From Eublepharis macularius (lineage: Eukaryota > Chordata > Lepidosauria > Squamata > Eublepharidae), in assembly GCF_028583425.1 (NCBI RefSeq), contig NC_072791.1, positions 32,495,368-32,559,367 on the forward strand: 64,000 bases of DNA. Reading direction: 5' to 3'. Position numbers and translations under genes: made by a program. Below the pieces are notes generated by a model. That model made no database searches, was not told where the DNA came from, and worked only from the letters and a program-made list of their open reading frames with translations. Positions within the stretch are counted from its first letter, which is position 1; every line of letters starts with the position of its first letter. Positions 1 through 11,982 of the stretch are shown piece by piece.

Positions 1-289
1 GCTGCGGCATACGCAAAATATTAATGTGATAAAGTATCTTGGCTGCAGCTGCCTTTAGAGAATCCAGGAGCAAATCTGGTCGAGCAGAATTACTGGGCAG
101 TGTGTGCCAGATAACTGAAGAGAGAAATCCCTCAGTTCTAGATAGTTTCTTTTCTTCTGAAACCTAAAGATGTCTGTCTCATCTAGATTCCATTCAGTTC
201 ATTAATCCAAGTTCTGTTTACTACTGATGCTAGGCATAGCTCCTGCATTTGAAATTTAAGAATGTAGCGAGATACCTTCAAATACAATA

Positions 290-1000
290 CAAAGGTCATG
301 CTTCTTCGTTGCTCCTCCTGGATCTATCTGTAGCCTTTGATAGAATAGATCATGCTGTCCTGTTGATGCGTTTGGGGGCAGAAATAGGTTTCAGGCAATG
401 TGCCTCCGACTGGTTTAAATCGTTCCTCATGGAATGGATTCAAAGGATTGCTTTTGGAGACCAACTGTCTTTAGTCTGAGAATTATCTTGGGGGGCTCCA
501 CAGGGCACAATCTTATCCCCATGTCATTCAACCTCTATGTAAAGCCTTTAGGAGAAATAATTTGTAGCATTAGAATTGGATGTCACCTTGAGTTGCTGCC
601 CAACTGCTGTGATCAAATGGCTGAAAATGAACAAACTGACAGACAAGATGGAAGTGTTGCTTGACTATGGAAGCGATGCTGGTTGGGAACGCAGAGATCT
701 TGAAGGACATTGTGCTCCACACTTTTCAGTGGGGGTTCAATTGACCTTGCAGACTCAGTTAAGAGCTTGGGGATTAAACTGGATCCAGCACCGCTCCTGA
801 AGAAGTGAATGCAGCTGCAAAGAAAGCCTTCTTCCAATTCAGTCTAGCCCAGAAGATGGCTCCCTACCTTGACATGAATGATCTGGCCACCTAGATCCAT
901 GCCACAGTAATACTGAGACTAGACTACTGTAATGTACTGTACATAGGTCTCTGCTTGAAGTTAACTCAGACTTTTATGCTATCGAAAACATGGTGGTCAT
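290..1000 (+). repeat. Decayed L2/CR1-type LINE reverse transcriptase fragment
   Basis: Broken reading frames give typical reverse-transcriptase pieces in order: LLLLDLSVAFDRIDHAVLL (the palm block with LDLSxAFDxxDHxxLL), then a WFKSFL...QRIAFGD stretch, and near 900-960 a degenerate DLA...LDYCNVLYIGL block typical of the region after the palm in L2/CR1 elements. Stops and frameshifts interrupt the frame throughout, so this is an old dead copy. It could belong to either clade; the family level is an inference from the motifs. Confidence 0.65.
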
Positions 1001-1212
1001 AGCAAGTGCCATCAAGTCATAGCCAATTTATGGCATCCTCTGCCAGAGTTCTCAAAGCAAGAGACTAACAGAGGTAGTTTGCCATTGCCTGCCTCCGCAT
1101 AGCAACACTGGTCTTCTTTGGAGGTCTTCCATCCAGTTACTAATCAGGGCCGACCGTGCTTAGCTTCTGAGATCTGACCAGATCAGGCTTGCTTGAGCTA
1201 TCCAGGTTAGGG
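1000..1212 (-). repeat. 5S rRNA-derived SINE, antisense
   Basis: The right end (about 1128-1190) reads on the minus strand like the internal promoter half of 5S rRNA: an AGATC-rich block, then AAGCTAAGCA, then a GGxxGACC block, then a decayed TTAGTAxxxGGATGG block. The left part is the SINE body (the 'aggtagtttgccattgcctgcc' type stretch). A second, similar copy lies at 23.86-24.08 kb. This is not a functional 5S gene: the 5S part is truncated and mutated. Confidence 0.65.
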
Positions 1213-1235
1213 CAAACCCTGTTGTTGTTGTTCTT

Positions 1236-1502
1236 TATTCGATTTGTAGTCTGCTCTCCCTGCAAGCAGGCTCAGAGTGGATAACATCCAATTAAAGCAC
1301 CATACAATATAGACAATTAAAACTGGTAGCATTAAAAGAGCAGTTGCAATTTCACTACCCTTCCTCAGCAGCGCATGTTGCACAATCCTACATGTACTGC
1401 GTTGTTTATTGGATGCCCTAGCCATAGATCATATTCACTTACGCTATGTAATTCGCTTTGAGTCTCAGTGAGAAAGGTGGACTATAAATAATGTAATTAA
1501 AA
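1236..1502. repeat. Two LINE 3'-end fragments in opposite orientation
   Basis: Around 1236-1300 the minus strand matches the 3' tail seen at 31.6-31.7 kb ('ccctgagcctgc...' followed by an ATAAA-rich tail). Around 1440-1502 the plus strand carries a related tail ending in a TATAAATAATGTAATTAAA stretch. Both are short 3' ends without coding sequence. Confidence 0.45.
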
Positions 1503-3399
1503 ACCTATGGGTTTAACGTTACTCCTAATCCTTTGATAATCTGTGTTTCTCAGTGACTTAATATAGATATTAAAGAATAATAAAGATGATCATGAAATCT
1601 AACCTAGTGGTACTTCACAGGACAATTCCAAGAGTGCGTCACAACCCTCTGAGAATATCTGAATAAGAGAGAATGCTTTATACTCCCCATCTAATCTCTT
1701 ATGTTTCAGTGATATTTGATGTTCAGCAGTATTTAAATCCATTTTCAGGTTCAGTAAGATCCAACTGGGCAACATGTTTCTCTAGATAGAGATTATCCAC
1801 TTGGCCTAATAAAGTGGCTTCAGTTTAATGCTTGGTTTGGAAGATAGGCTTGCATTGGATCAGAAATCTTGTACTATCCAAAACAATGACTCTGAAGTAG
1901 ATTTTCAGCCATACATTCAGTCACCTTTTGAACAGTAAATAAATAATGGATCTGTAATTGGAAGGGTCATCTGTGTTGATCATTGATTGTTTCATGAGTA
2001 GGTTGCTCCACGCTTCCTTAATAATGTTGACATTTCCCTCTCCTGCAAAGAAGTATGTATACTCCTCTTCCACCTCAAATTAATCCGATCTCCACAGTTA
2101 GCTCTTATCAGCCAGAGGTTGTTTACCATCTTCTTTTTAAAGAAAATGCATGATTGTGTGCCTTTTGCAGTAGAACATTGGCATCCAATGGGGATTTGGG
2201 CATGTGGGAGATGGTGTGATATATAGTGGCTGACTAGTGTTTTATCTTATGCAGTGTTTGGGACTTAAGGCACCATGTGTTCTGTGAGTGCATAGGGGAC
2301 TTTTCAGTTTACCCTTTCAAGCTCCAGCCCCTTTGTCTCTTCTTGAATAACTGCTCTTGCCCCCTGGTTAGGGATCCCTTAGAGTAGCACTCCCATGAAG
2401 TCTGAGAGACTGTTGACGTAAGGAAAAACCAGTCTGTCATGTACAAAGCATTTAGTTGTATTTTTGTACATCTTACATTTGTCTTTTGCATTTATTCTTT
2501 TTTTCTGTAAAGAGGTCACAAATCAATATCATCTTAGTGGTATATCAACTGACAAAATGAAAACAGTTCTCTCTCTTTTTTGTAGTAGGTGGGATACCCC
2601 CCCTTTTTTCTTTTTTTTAGATTAAGCACTCCAAAGTGTTGATAAATGCTGCTGTAATTTATTTTAACTAACATAAAACTTGGCCAGACAGCAGAAGGAT
2701 TTGCCAGGAGAAACATTTTGAAAGAAAGAGTAATGGGTTTTGCTGTGGTGACGGAACTAGCGATAAAATATATAAGGGAAAAGCTTTGTAGGCATCCTTT
2801 CTTTTCCTAAGCCAATCTCTGATTAAAAGTCTCTTGACTGAGTGACCCAAGTGTATTAATAGGAACTTCTATTTTAGAGAAACATAATTAAGGTTCTTGT
2901 TCTGGGGATATTGGCAACACAGGTGTGCCTGTCGTTAACGTTGCCTTATCATAGCAGCCGTTGTAACAGCTTTGAAGCAAATTAGCAAAGCCAAGCATAC
3001 TGGCAAAGCTCGTGGAGTTTTCATCATGGAGACCAAGTTATCCTAAATTGACTTCTAAGTCCTGCCAGATCCCACCTGATAGGAATTACCTTCAAAGGGA
3101 AAATAGACAGTTTTCTGAGTGGCATGTAGCAGCAACGATTGTTGGTTCTCTTCAGACCTGTGGGCTAGGCTCACATGTAGGTGGTGCTGCTATTATAGGA
3201 ATGGGGCAGTTGTGTCCATGGAGATGGCGAATCATTCTCATTATGCCACTATGGGAGTCTAATAGCAGCTCCAGGCACTTCCAGTAGTGAGGACGAACAT
3301 GTCTTCTGTGAAGCGATCCTCCAAATATTTCTCAGTTTTCATCAGTTGTTCTTTGAGAGCTACAAGTGATGGTTTCTCAAGTGTTCCATTTTCTCAAGT

Positions 3400-3610
3400 T
3401 CCAGAGGAGTTAGCCGTGTTAATCTGTAGTAGCAAATTCGAAAAGAGTCCAGTAGCACCTTTAAGACTAACCAACTTTACTGTAGCATAAGCTTTCGAGA
3501 ATCACAGTTCTCTTCGACAGATGCATCTGACGAAGAGAACTGTGATTCTCAAAAGCTTATGCTACAGTAAAGTTGGTTAGTCTTAAAGGTGCTACTGGAC
3601 TCTTTTTGAG
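3400..3610 (+). repeat. Palindromic SINE-like repeat, copy 1
   Basis: Starts TCCAGAGGAGTTAGCCGTGT and ends GCTACTGGACTCTTT. The interior is an almost perfect inverted repeat: the segment 3447-3527 (GTCCAGTAGCACC... to the GATGCATC centre) pairs with 3520-3602, so the RNA would form one long hairpin. The element is flanked by a direct repeat ttttctcaag (3389-3398 and 3611-3620). Further copies lie at 10431 and 58814. Confidence 0.7.
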
Positions 3611-4636
3611 TTTTCTCAAGTGTGGGCCAAGCTGGAAAACTCAAGCTGGAGACAAGATTTTATTATGCACATGACTGTCTAACCTCTGCAGATAATAGAA
3701 AGTTTTTTCTTCCCAATTTTGGACAGAGGACCCACTTTTCCAGATCAAGATATAGGGAGTTAGAAGGTTTTGACAAGGGGGCAGGATCCAATTATCTTCT
3801 TCCACTTCTTTGTCAGAAAAACACTTGGCAGAAGAGAGTGATTGGATCCAACTTAGCAAATGGGAGACATTGGATCTAACCCATTATATTCATCAGTAAA
3901 TGAGTATTCATTTCTAAATTCTTAAGCCAGATGTTCAGTAGGCTAAACAGATTGTTGTTTCCCCATATGTCTGTCTTGCCTACAACTATCTTTTATTTTC
4001 TGCCTTTGTGTGGGTGTACCAAGTCAGCCATTTTGATTTTGCCGTGCTCCAGGCCAGGTTCCTCACTTGTATGTTCTCTTTTCTGTGTGTATATTCAGCA
4101 CTGTATACTTTAAAATTTTCAGCCTGCCCAAGGGCTCAGGGTAGGTGGCAGTTACAAGTGTTCTGGATATTTGTTTTAAAATTTGAAGCTTCCAGTGTCT
4201 GAAAGTGGAACAAAGTCTTCCTGGCTTCTGTCCTTCACTCCTTGCCAAAAGAGAGAGAACTCAAAGGATCATAATCTTCTGTGGCAGATCAGAGAAGGAT
4301 TGCTGAGTGACAGGTGTTCAGCCCTCTTCTCTTTTGTCTCTACCACAATTTAAAATGTCCCTCCAAAGCTGCAGTTGAGGGGAAAGATGAGTGCAAGAAC
4401 CTGAACCGCCTGTCTTTTCCCCTTGCCCCCTCATGCCCAGCTAAAAATTGCAGCTTTGGAAGTACAATCTGAGAGGCATGGGAGAAAAAAGTTAAGCATG
4501 GTGTCATCTGGCAACCTTTCCCCATTCTTCAGGCAGCAGACTGGGTCTGTTAGTTAGGTTTTTAAAAACCTAGGAAGATCTGAATCGTGGATGTTTTGTG
4601 TCAAATTTATTTTGGCCCTTAGCCCCATCTGCTGGT

Positions 4637-4862
4637 TATTTATTCACCTATTTGCCTTTCTCCACAGTGGGGACCTGAACCAGCTTATATCGTTCTCTCT
4701 TCTATTTTATCCTCATAACAACCCTGTGAGGTAGGTTAGGCTGAGAGAGGGATGTCTAGCCCAAGGTGATCCAGCGTGCTTCCGTGGTAGAGCAGGGTTT
4801 TGAACTTGGGTCTCCCAGATCCTAGTCTGATACTCTAACCCTTCACTGTGCTAGCTTTCTCT
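4637..4862 (-). repeat. MIR/CORE-SINE-like element, antisense
   Basis: Read on the minus strand, the element begins with a tRNA-like head (TAGAGTATCAGACTAGGATC...GGGTTC-type B box), followed by a body with CTCAGCCTAACCTACCTCAC and GGTTGTTATGAGG, the classical MIR/CORE-SINE layout. Eight related copies occur in the window, seven in this orientation. Confidence 0.65.
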
Positions 4863-5639
4863 GATTTTCAAAGAGGGTGGATGCTATTTCTTTGTGCTTT
4901 GAGGTAGCATAAAGCCACATAAAATGTTAAAAACGCTTTAAAGAAAATGCCGAGGATTTTCTTAAGGAAGGAGGCCAAAAGAACTTTAGTTGACTCCTAC
5001 AGCCAGCTTGATCACCAGACAGGAAAATTGTGTTTGGGGATAGTGAGGGAACTGTGGGTATGCAGAGAAATTTGGCAGCAATAAGATCAACAGCCTATGC
5101 TATGACACTCTGTAATGTTTACTACTTGGTCTTCTAAACATTGACCTGAATTCCAGCTGTGTGTTTGTGTTTGTAGTCTGGTTTTTGCTGCTACAGTGGG
5201 GGTAATGCCATAAAAACACTGTCTTCTGCAGGCCTAGCGTTGGTGCGCCACACGATCTTGTTCCATGTTACTTTTTGAATGGCTCTATTTCAATTAAGGC
5301 GTGTCACTTGTTCGAATTTACATAGTCTTGTTATAAACAAAGCGGATTCTCTGTGTATTTAGCGGGGGATTGTGTTCATGCTGTGCTGATGAGGAATTTA
5401 GGTTGATTCGTTTGAGCTGTCAGCATTTGAAGTGGTTTGAATAGGAAGCAAGGCTCCTCAGCAGGCGTCACAATCTCTTGGGTTGTTAATGAATTAATTG
5501 AAACATAAAACCTGCAAGGGCACTCCTTTAATGCTCTATCTTATAACTGCTTTACATAATGCTGACCCTTGTAATGATATACATTGTAGCCAGTTCCCAG
5601 TATTCTCTCAGTATTTATAATAAAAGGGACCACTAGGCT

Positions 5640-5915
5640 AGACTTTGATTAATAATAATAATGATGATGATGATAATGATAATAATAGATTTATATACCA
5701 CCCTTCAGGACAACTTAATGCCCACTCAGAGCGGTTTACAAAGTATGCTATTATTATCCCCACAACAAACACCCTGTGAGGTGAGCGGAGCTGAGAGAGC
5801 CCCAGAGAGCTGACTAGCCCAAGGTCACCCAGCTGACTTCAAGTGGAGGAGTGGGGAATCAAACCTGGTTCTTCAGATTAGAGTCCTGTGCTCTTAACCA
5901 CTACACCAAACTGGC
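5640..5915 (-). repeat. MIR/CORE-SINE-like element, antisense, with ATA/ATG microsatellite tail
   Basis: Same type as the copy at 4.64 kb, but a subfamily with 'cgctctgagtgggcattaag' at its 3' side. The minus-strand head reads TAGTGGTTAAGAGCACAGGA, a tRNA-like A-box region. The tail at 5647-5688 is a run of ATA and ATG triplets. Confidence 0.65.
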
Positions 5916-8027
5916 TGAAGTAGTCAGAAAATGCAGAGGAGGGGTTGACTCAGTTCTTCGTGAAGCTCTCCAACTAAGTTCTGCTTTAGCCTGGGACCAG
6001 GGGAGCAGAACCCATTTTTCACACCAGAAACAGAATTGCCTGATCTGGGAAAGCGGGCCTGATTTTCGGCCTTGCCTTTGTTGTAGCAGCTGCCCTGGTG
6101 GTGGTGAGCCATTGCTAAAGCCATTGCTACTGTAGAGAGAGTGGAGAAGGGGTCAGGCTGCTTCTTTTCATGGGCACTGTGTGCATGAGAGGGATGAGTA
6201 TGGCAGTGGAAATGGGCTGGTTCTTTGCTGCCTTTCTCCACCCACCAGACTTGATAGCCTTTCAGCTGGTTTTTAAAAAAAGAGACTGTTCAAAAGAGGC
6301 TGTTTACACAAGAAAACATATAATGTCCTGTTGAAAGCAAGCCAGATACATTCCCAGACATAGATTTGTTGGCTCAAAACTGCTGAAGGGTTTGAGGGTG
6401 GGTTTTTTTTTGGCAGAAAGAGTGATATTAATGGGAAAACATACCAGATGCACGTTTATGAATGTCCATAAATGGTTGACAGATTGCTGGAGAATATTGT
6501 AAATGTCTGGTCTACCGAAGGCTGTGTGTACATTTGGCTCTGTCATGCCCTTTTTATACCCATTAAGTAAAGCTTTACAGCCTTTTCAAAAGAGAATTTT
6601 GTGACAAAATAAAGATTTCCTTTCATTTTATGTTGGAACGGTGTGTCTGTTGATTGCGCAACTAAATAGCATTCTGCATTGTAATTAATGATGTGTAATA
6701 CCAAATTGAATCTGATGTGTTCATGAAAATAATGTAACTATAATCAAGCTGATATTTAAAAGCACTGTGCTTTTTTATTTACAATTGTATTTACTTATAC
6801 GGAGATTAAATGAACTGTTTTGGTATGATTTTCTTAAAACTGGATAAGGGTGGCCTTAATATTTATTACATATTTGTATATACTGTCTGTTTAAAAGCAT
6901 CATCTCCTTATGTTCTTGTATAAAGGAGATGGACTGCCAAGTGGATGTCAGTGTTTAAATCTTTATTTTGTCAAATGACAAATCTCAACCCATACATGCA
7001 AATTATGGCTGTTGAAGCATTTTTGATTATTTAAAAAAGGGTGCGGTTCACCAAGTATAGTTAAAACCAACACACGCATTCTTATTTTTAGCATGGAAAC
7101 TTTCAGGTAATTTGAAAAGTAGATTTTTTTCTGCATTTATTCTCATTTATGTTGTATATTCCCAAAACTGGGAATAGTTTCTCAAAAGGGTATGCACAGG
7201 TATCCAGTAGGGCAACACAGAAGACTTTCTTTCATTTCTTCTGAGAATGGCAAGGAGTCATGGCTCTTAAAAAGTCCCATGTGGCTAATATATTTGTGAA
7301 GGATTGCAAAGTAGGTAAAAACAAATCGCAGTCTTGCGTATTTGATCTTCTGTGGATTGGAGTTTTGCTGCTGTGACATCACAGATCCGGTTCACGTATG
7401 ACTCACTGCCCACCCTGTCACGCATATCGTCTTCTCAACAGGGCTGTGTGTGAAAGCCCATAATCTGATTAACTTGAAATCGGACCAAATACATATTTTA
7501 TACTTAAATGGCTAATAGTAGTATAGGAGCAATTCAATAAAAGTCATAGCCTCCTGAGGAAACGTTTATTAATTTAGGCATATCAATGTCTGCTTGGAGA
7601 AGGATATCAACTCTGTTTAACTAAACACGAATTAGAGACTGTTCAGGTAGCATTCGTCCTAAGTCTGACAGTTTCCTATGGGCCTTTCCAGATACTTGCC
7701 TTCTCCGAAGCAAACAGTGCAGATATCCTGGGCTTATCCATATGAGATCACCTTTGAAAGTGCTTCCTCTCTCTATGAATCCCTGGGTCTTTCTACTCAA
7801 AGTGTGACAGCAGATTCTCTTCGCTATGATAAGTGTGCTGTCTACTTGGTAGATGAAATCACTTGGCATAGTATGGTGACCACAGATGAAATAAAGAATT
7901 TAACCAGGAAGCCTAATCTGATGTTTTTCTTGAACCTTACGAATTGTCTGTACCCATCCAGCATGCCTTGTGGATAATAAAGATATTTAGAGAGGCATTG
8001 TGTGTGTGTGGGGGGGGGTTACTTAAT

Positions 8028-8245
8028 TTATACCGTTTCTTTCTCCCCAGCGGGGACACACATTGGCTTACATTGCTCTCCTTGTCTCCATTCCATTCTC
8101 ACAACAACCCTTTGAGGCAGGTTAGGCTGTGTGTGTGTGACTGGCCCAAAGTCACCCAGTGGGCTTCCATGGCAGAGTGAGGATTCAGACGCGCATCTCC
8201 ACCTCCTAGTAGGACACTGTAATCGCTACCCCACACTGGCTCTCA
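8028..8245 (-). repeat. MIR/CORE-SINE-like element, antisense
   Basis: Contains the shared landmarks 'cagcggggacaca', 'ctcacaacaaccctttgagg' and, at the tRNA-like end, 'ctaccccacactggctctc'. A TG/G run (8001-8018) adjoins the left side. Confidence 0.6.
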
Positions 8246-9239
8246 AGAAGGAATTTGTGAGAGGCTAGCCCTAACGTCAGAATTTCTTTGCCTTGGCAAG
8301 TCTATTAAGCACAAGAGCATCTTTAAGAAATGTCACAAAACCTGTGCTTGGACTGGCTTTTGAGAATCAGGGTCAAATCATTATACGGGGTCAGTGTTTG
8401 GCCTTGTGTAGAGCAAAGATTGTGCTCTTTGGATTGCCCCACATGTGCCTTTCAAAAGAGTGACCTGTTTTATAACAGTGGCCATTTTAAAGTCGTAATT
8501 CCAAGTGTAAAAACAAAAACAAATACCTTCTGTCAAGGAGGCTGTTGGCATAGGTTTTGCAGATGCACAGTCCGAATCATCACAGCTTGTTTTGATCAGA
8601 CTGGTTGCCAGCAGTCCAGTTCATCAGGAAGAGCTGAATATGGGGAAAAGATTTCTTTCGTCTGCTAGCCCTGAAAAATAATTCTGAAAATCCCTCTTCT
8701 GCACATTGAAGGCCTGTTGTGGCTACTTTTGTGACCTGTGAGTGATCCATATCAAGCATAGTAAAAGATGTTTATGCTTATTTTTACTGTTTGCTGAAGT
8801 TGACAAGCAGTCTGAATCCACCCAAGGTGTTCATGAATCATAGCATTGTGTTCTCAGATTTATCTAATTTAACTACAGCTGAATGACTTCCCAAGCCTAG
8901 TATGGAGGATTTATATCCTGCTGTCTGCTTTTTGGCCAGCTTTGTGCTCTGTGTTAGGGAAATGTGATGGGTATGTTAACAGAAATTGAAAGGTATTAAC
9001 TGTAGGTAAAGCTTTTTCCACATGCATCATCCTTCTCGGAAGCAACTCTGATGGGCCATTGCAAACTGAGTGCTGCATTTGTGCCAATTTACAATTTTTT
9101 CACTGGGTAGAGCTTTGGAAAGAGTGCTTCAGACTCCAAATGGGTAAATGTTAACTCTTTTCTTGGCATTGTTGTAACAGCAAAAGCTTGGGAACTACTT
9201 GTACTCTAATCTTCTGTATATCCTTGTCAGGCAGCTAAG

Positions 9240-9790
9240 GCCTTTGGAGCTGCGACATCTCCATTTGCCCTTTTTTCTCCTCTGCCCCAAACAACTTCTG
9301 AAGTAAGATGGGTGGCCACTAGGGAGAAGCCCTTCTTAGTGACGGCAGTCTGCTGGTAGAACCTCCTTCTGACAAAGATTCACTGGGTGCCTTCTCAGGT
9401 TTTAGATACTAGGCAAAGATGTTCCTTCTTACCCAGGCTTCTGGATATTTTCCCTACTTTTTTATTGGATGTTTGATGTTCACTGTTACAATGTTTTGAT
9501 TTTAATGGTAGGTTTTCCTTTATGCTTTGCTGCTCTTTGTCTTTCTCGTTGTGTTGGACCCTATGGTTGTTTTCCGCTGACATAAGAGTGTTTGGAGAGG
9601 GATTTTCCCTCCAGTTTCCTCCTCCTCATTGCAGACTCCCCCATTACTCCCAGCACTGTTTCTGGGCGCAGCATTTAATGAGATGTTTTAGGAGGGAGGA
9701 GGCAGCATCTCTTGTGGGTCATTTGACTCAGCCCATTGTTTTTTTTATTTTGTGTTCATTATTCTTGATTACATTGGAAGCTGCTTTGTG
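9240..9790 (+). repeat. Probable decayed LINE 3' region
   Basis: Stretches such as 'gggtggccactagggagaag', 'ggtgccttctcagg' and the TTTTGATTTTAATGG tail resemble the 3' part of L2/CR1-type copies seen at 23.5-23.85 kb. Too eroded for a firm call. Confidence 0.35.
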
Positions 9791-10052
9791 AGTTCGTGTG
9801 GGTTAATAGTGCATTATTAATTATATAATCTCAAATTCTGTCCTGACTTTTGCATGGGAAATCAGGACTGGGGAGTTTGGTTTTGTTCATGTTTATCCAC
9901 TACGGCAGTTAAAGATGCAGCTGAGCCTGTATCTGCACCACAGATGCTTCCGCCCAAGTCTTTCAATGGGGCGTGCATTTTGAGGGTACCTATTTCTGCT
10001 TTGCACATTGTCTACTTGAGTTCCTACAATAAAATGTGATTTACTTCTGTAG

Positions 10053-10134
10053 GTGAAATCAAACAAGAAATGTTAGAAGATGCGCAAAACAAGCTAATGA
10101 ACCTTATAAACAGCACAGAAGGAAAAGTAGACAA
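10053..10134 (+). CDS. TRIP11: TRIP11 (GMAP-210) exon before the GRAB domain
   Basis: An 82-nt exon after a pyrimidine-rich tract ending in TAG and before a GTGAGT donor. It encodes EIKQEMLEDAQNKLMN...EGKVD with two bases of the next lysine codon, so it starts in phase 1 and ends in phase 2. The peptide continues smoothly into the next exon (VDK|VLMRN). It is the end of the long coiled coil that precedes the C-terminal Arf-binding region in GMAP-210, a cis-Golgi golgin that tethers vesicles and binds IFT20. Identification rests on the match of five successive exons to the known C-terminus. Upstream exons are not recognised in the window. Confidence 0.85.
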
Positions 10135-10430
10135 GTGAGTTTGTTTTTAAACTTGGCATGTAAATTATCAAACTTGGCATGTATTATCAATAGAATACAA
10201 ATAGGGCCAGTAATCATCTAAATGCTAAGGTTGGATTCAAAGAGCAGGAAGTGGTACTCCCTTCCTAAAGCAAATCTTTCCTATCTCCCCCGCAGTCCTC
10301 ACAACACAAAAAGCTGCTTCCGAGGGCCAAGGACCTCACTAGTGCATGCTGCATTGCATTCTCAGAAAACTATTGTTTATTTCAGAAGACCCTGTGCAAG
10401 AAAAATCCCTGGCTGATTATTCCTAGTAGA

Positions 10431-10636
10431 TCCAGAGGAGTTAGCCGTGTAAGTCTGTAGTTGCAAAATAGTAAAGACTCCATTAGCACCTTTAAGATTA
10501 ACCAACTTTATTGTAGCATAAGCTTTCAAGAACCACAGGTCTCTTCATCAGATGCATCTGACGAAGAGAGCTGTGGTTCTCAAAAGCTGATGCTACATTA
10601 AGGTTAATTAGTCTTAAAGGTGCTACTGGACTCTTT
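10431..10636 (+). repeat. Palindromic SINE-like repeat, copy 2
   Basis: Same element as at 3400: begins TCCAGAGGAGTTAGCCGTGT and ends CTACTGGACTCTTT, with the same hairpin interior centred on the GATGCATC palindrome near 10551-10558. It lies in a TRIP11 intron. The flanks give a 15-bp direct repeat with two mismatches (attattcctagtaga at 10416-10430, attattctgagtaga at 10637-10651), fitting LINE-type target-primed insertion. Confidence 0.7.
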
Positions 10637-11744
10637 ATTATTCTGAGTAGAATTCAGAATGTGCAAAGTAGAAGTAAGAACATGCAGATTTAATGTTTCG
10701 GCAAGATTCTTTCTAATGCTTGCCTTTTATAATAAACTGTTCATCAAGTGGTTCATTTCAGTTAAATATGTGCGATCTGTGCTTCACCACAGTGTTTCCC
10801 TTCTTTGGCACCATTGCAACATCAGCAGAGTCTCAGAAGAAGCCCAGTGATCACCTTGTGCCATAAGGCCGAGGTTTCCGCACACATCAGTTCCTCTTCC
10901 ACTGAACAGATAACCCTGCATTGCACAGATTATAGTGTGGCATAAATGAAGAGCAGAAATGGAAGGAGTTACTGTGCTGGATTTGTGTTTTGGCATGACA
11001 CAGTTTAGGAAAAGCATTTCATCTTCGTCCATCACTACTGATAAATGTCAGGATAACTTCCAGAGTCCTCCCAGCTGTAATCTTTAATGCAAAAATGTTT
11101 ATAATGAAGCTGTAGATTGTTTCCAGCGATTCCATTCCAGTGATGGTAGAGCTTTCCTCTGGTGAAAGGATCATTCCACTGGCTTCAGAAGCCCCTCTCT
11201 GTCAGCGGAACGATTCTTCTGCTAGAGGAGAGCCCAGCTGCCACCGAGGCATTCACTGGATGCCCCCCAATGATTTGTACTCCTTTCTTTTAGAAGAAAA
11301 CAGTATGGAAAAACTGAAAAAGGCTGAGTCCTCTGTGGGCATGAAGAGATGGCACTTAAGGTGGCACGTCATTTCCCATCTTCCGCTTCTTCCAGCAGCC
11401 CCTGCAACCTATGAAAAGACGTTGGCAGAGGTTGTAGGATCCACATGGACAAAAAGCTGAAATTGGGCAAAATTGACCATACTTTGCTCTAGCATCAACA
11501 GTGATGAATGGTGCAAGAGCAAGAGAGGGGTGACTTTTCCTAGTTTCCCTGTTTCACTTCCCAATGTTTCTTTGTCTGGGAGGTCCTGTAACTCCCAGAA
11601 TTTCTTTTGGGGGTCACAGAGGACTGCGGGGGAGTCACGGAGAGATTCTGCACTGCAGGCACCTTCTCTAATGTCAAGAGGTTTCATTCCCTTCTTTTTG
11701 TCTTTAGTCATGGATGTTTGAATGCTCCTGTTCCTTTTCTGTAG

Positions 11745-11859
11745 GGTCTTGATGAGAAATCTTTTCATTGGGCATTTTCATACTCCGAAGAATAAGCGTC
11801 ACGAAGTATTAAGGCTAATGGGAAGTATCTTAGGAATAAAGAAGGATGAACTAGAACAG
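11745..11859 (+). CDS. TRIP11: TRIP11 (GMAP-210) GRAB-domain exon 1
   Basis: A 115-nt exon with a CTGTAG acceptor and a CAG|GTAATT donor. The first base completes the lysine codon from the previous exon, and the exon ends in phase 0. It encodes [20 protein letters not shown] and the following [18 protein letters not shown], the first part of the GRAB domain (GRIP-related Arf-binding). In GMAP-210 this domain binds GTP-loaded Arf1 at the cis-Golgi. The hydrophobic helix spacing (LMGSILGI) and the TPKNKRHE turn are characteristic. No stop or frameshift is present, so the gene looks functional. Confidence 0.93.
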
Positions 11860-11982
11860 GTAATTCTGACATTTTTCTCCCTCTTTTGTAATGTCAGTAA
11901 ACTCACATGTTTTATTCTGCTCGTTTGCCTTGAGACACGGACAGGCAGTTGTTGGCCCTCAGTTATTTTCAGGTAGAATAAG

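Larger units (their letters stand above)
1..10052. other. Non-coding stretch upstream of the first recognised TRIP11 exon
   Basis: No exon was recognised here. Since the first exon found (10053) begins in mid-codon after a 3' splice site, at least the part next to it must be a TRIP11 intron. The stretch holds decayed LINE and SINE pieces, listed separately. Between them (about 1.5-3.4, 6.2-8.0 and 8.3-9.2 kb) I see AT-rich sequence without recognisable structure. Small upstream TRIP11 exons could be hidden here. Confidence 0.6.

Noticed and set aside
7678..7977. A 99-codon plus-strand frame considered as an upstream TRIP11 exon
   Set aside because: No coiled-coil pattern, no fitting splice sites in the right phase and no match to the known TRIP11 C-terminal region.
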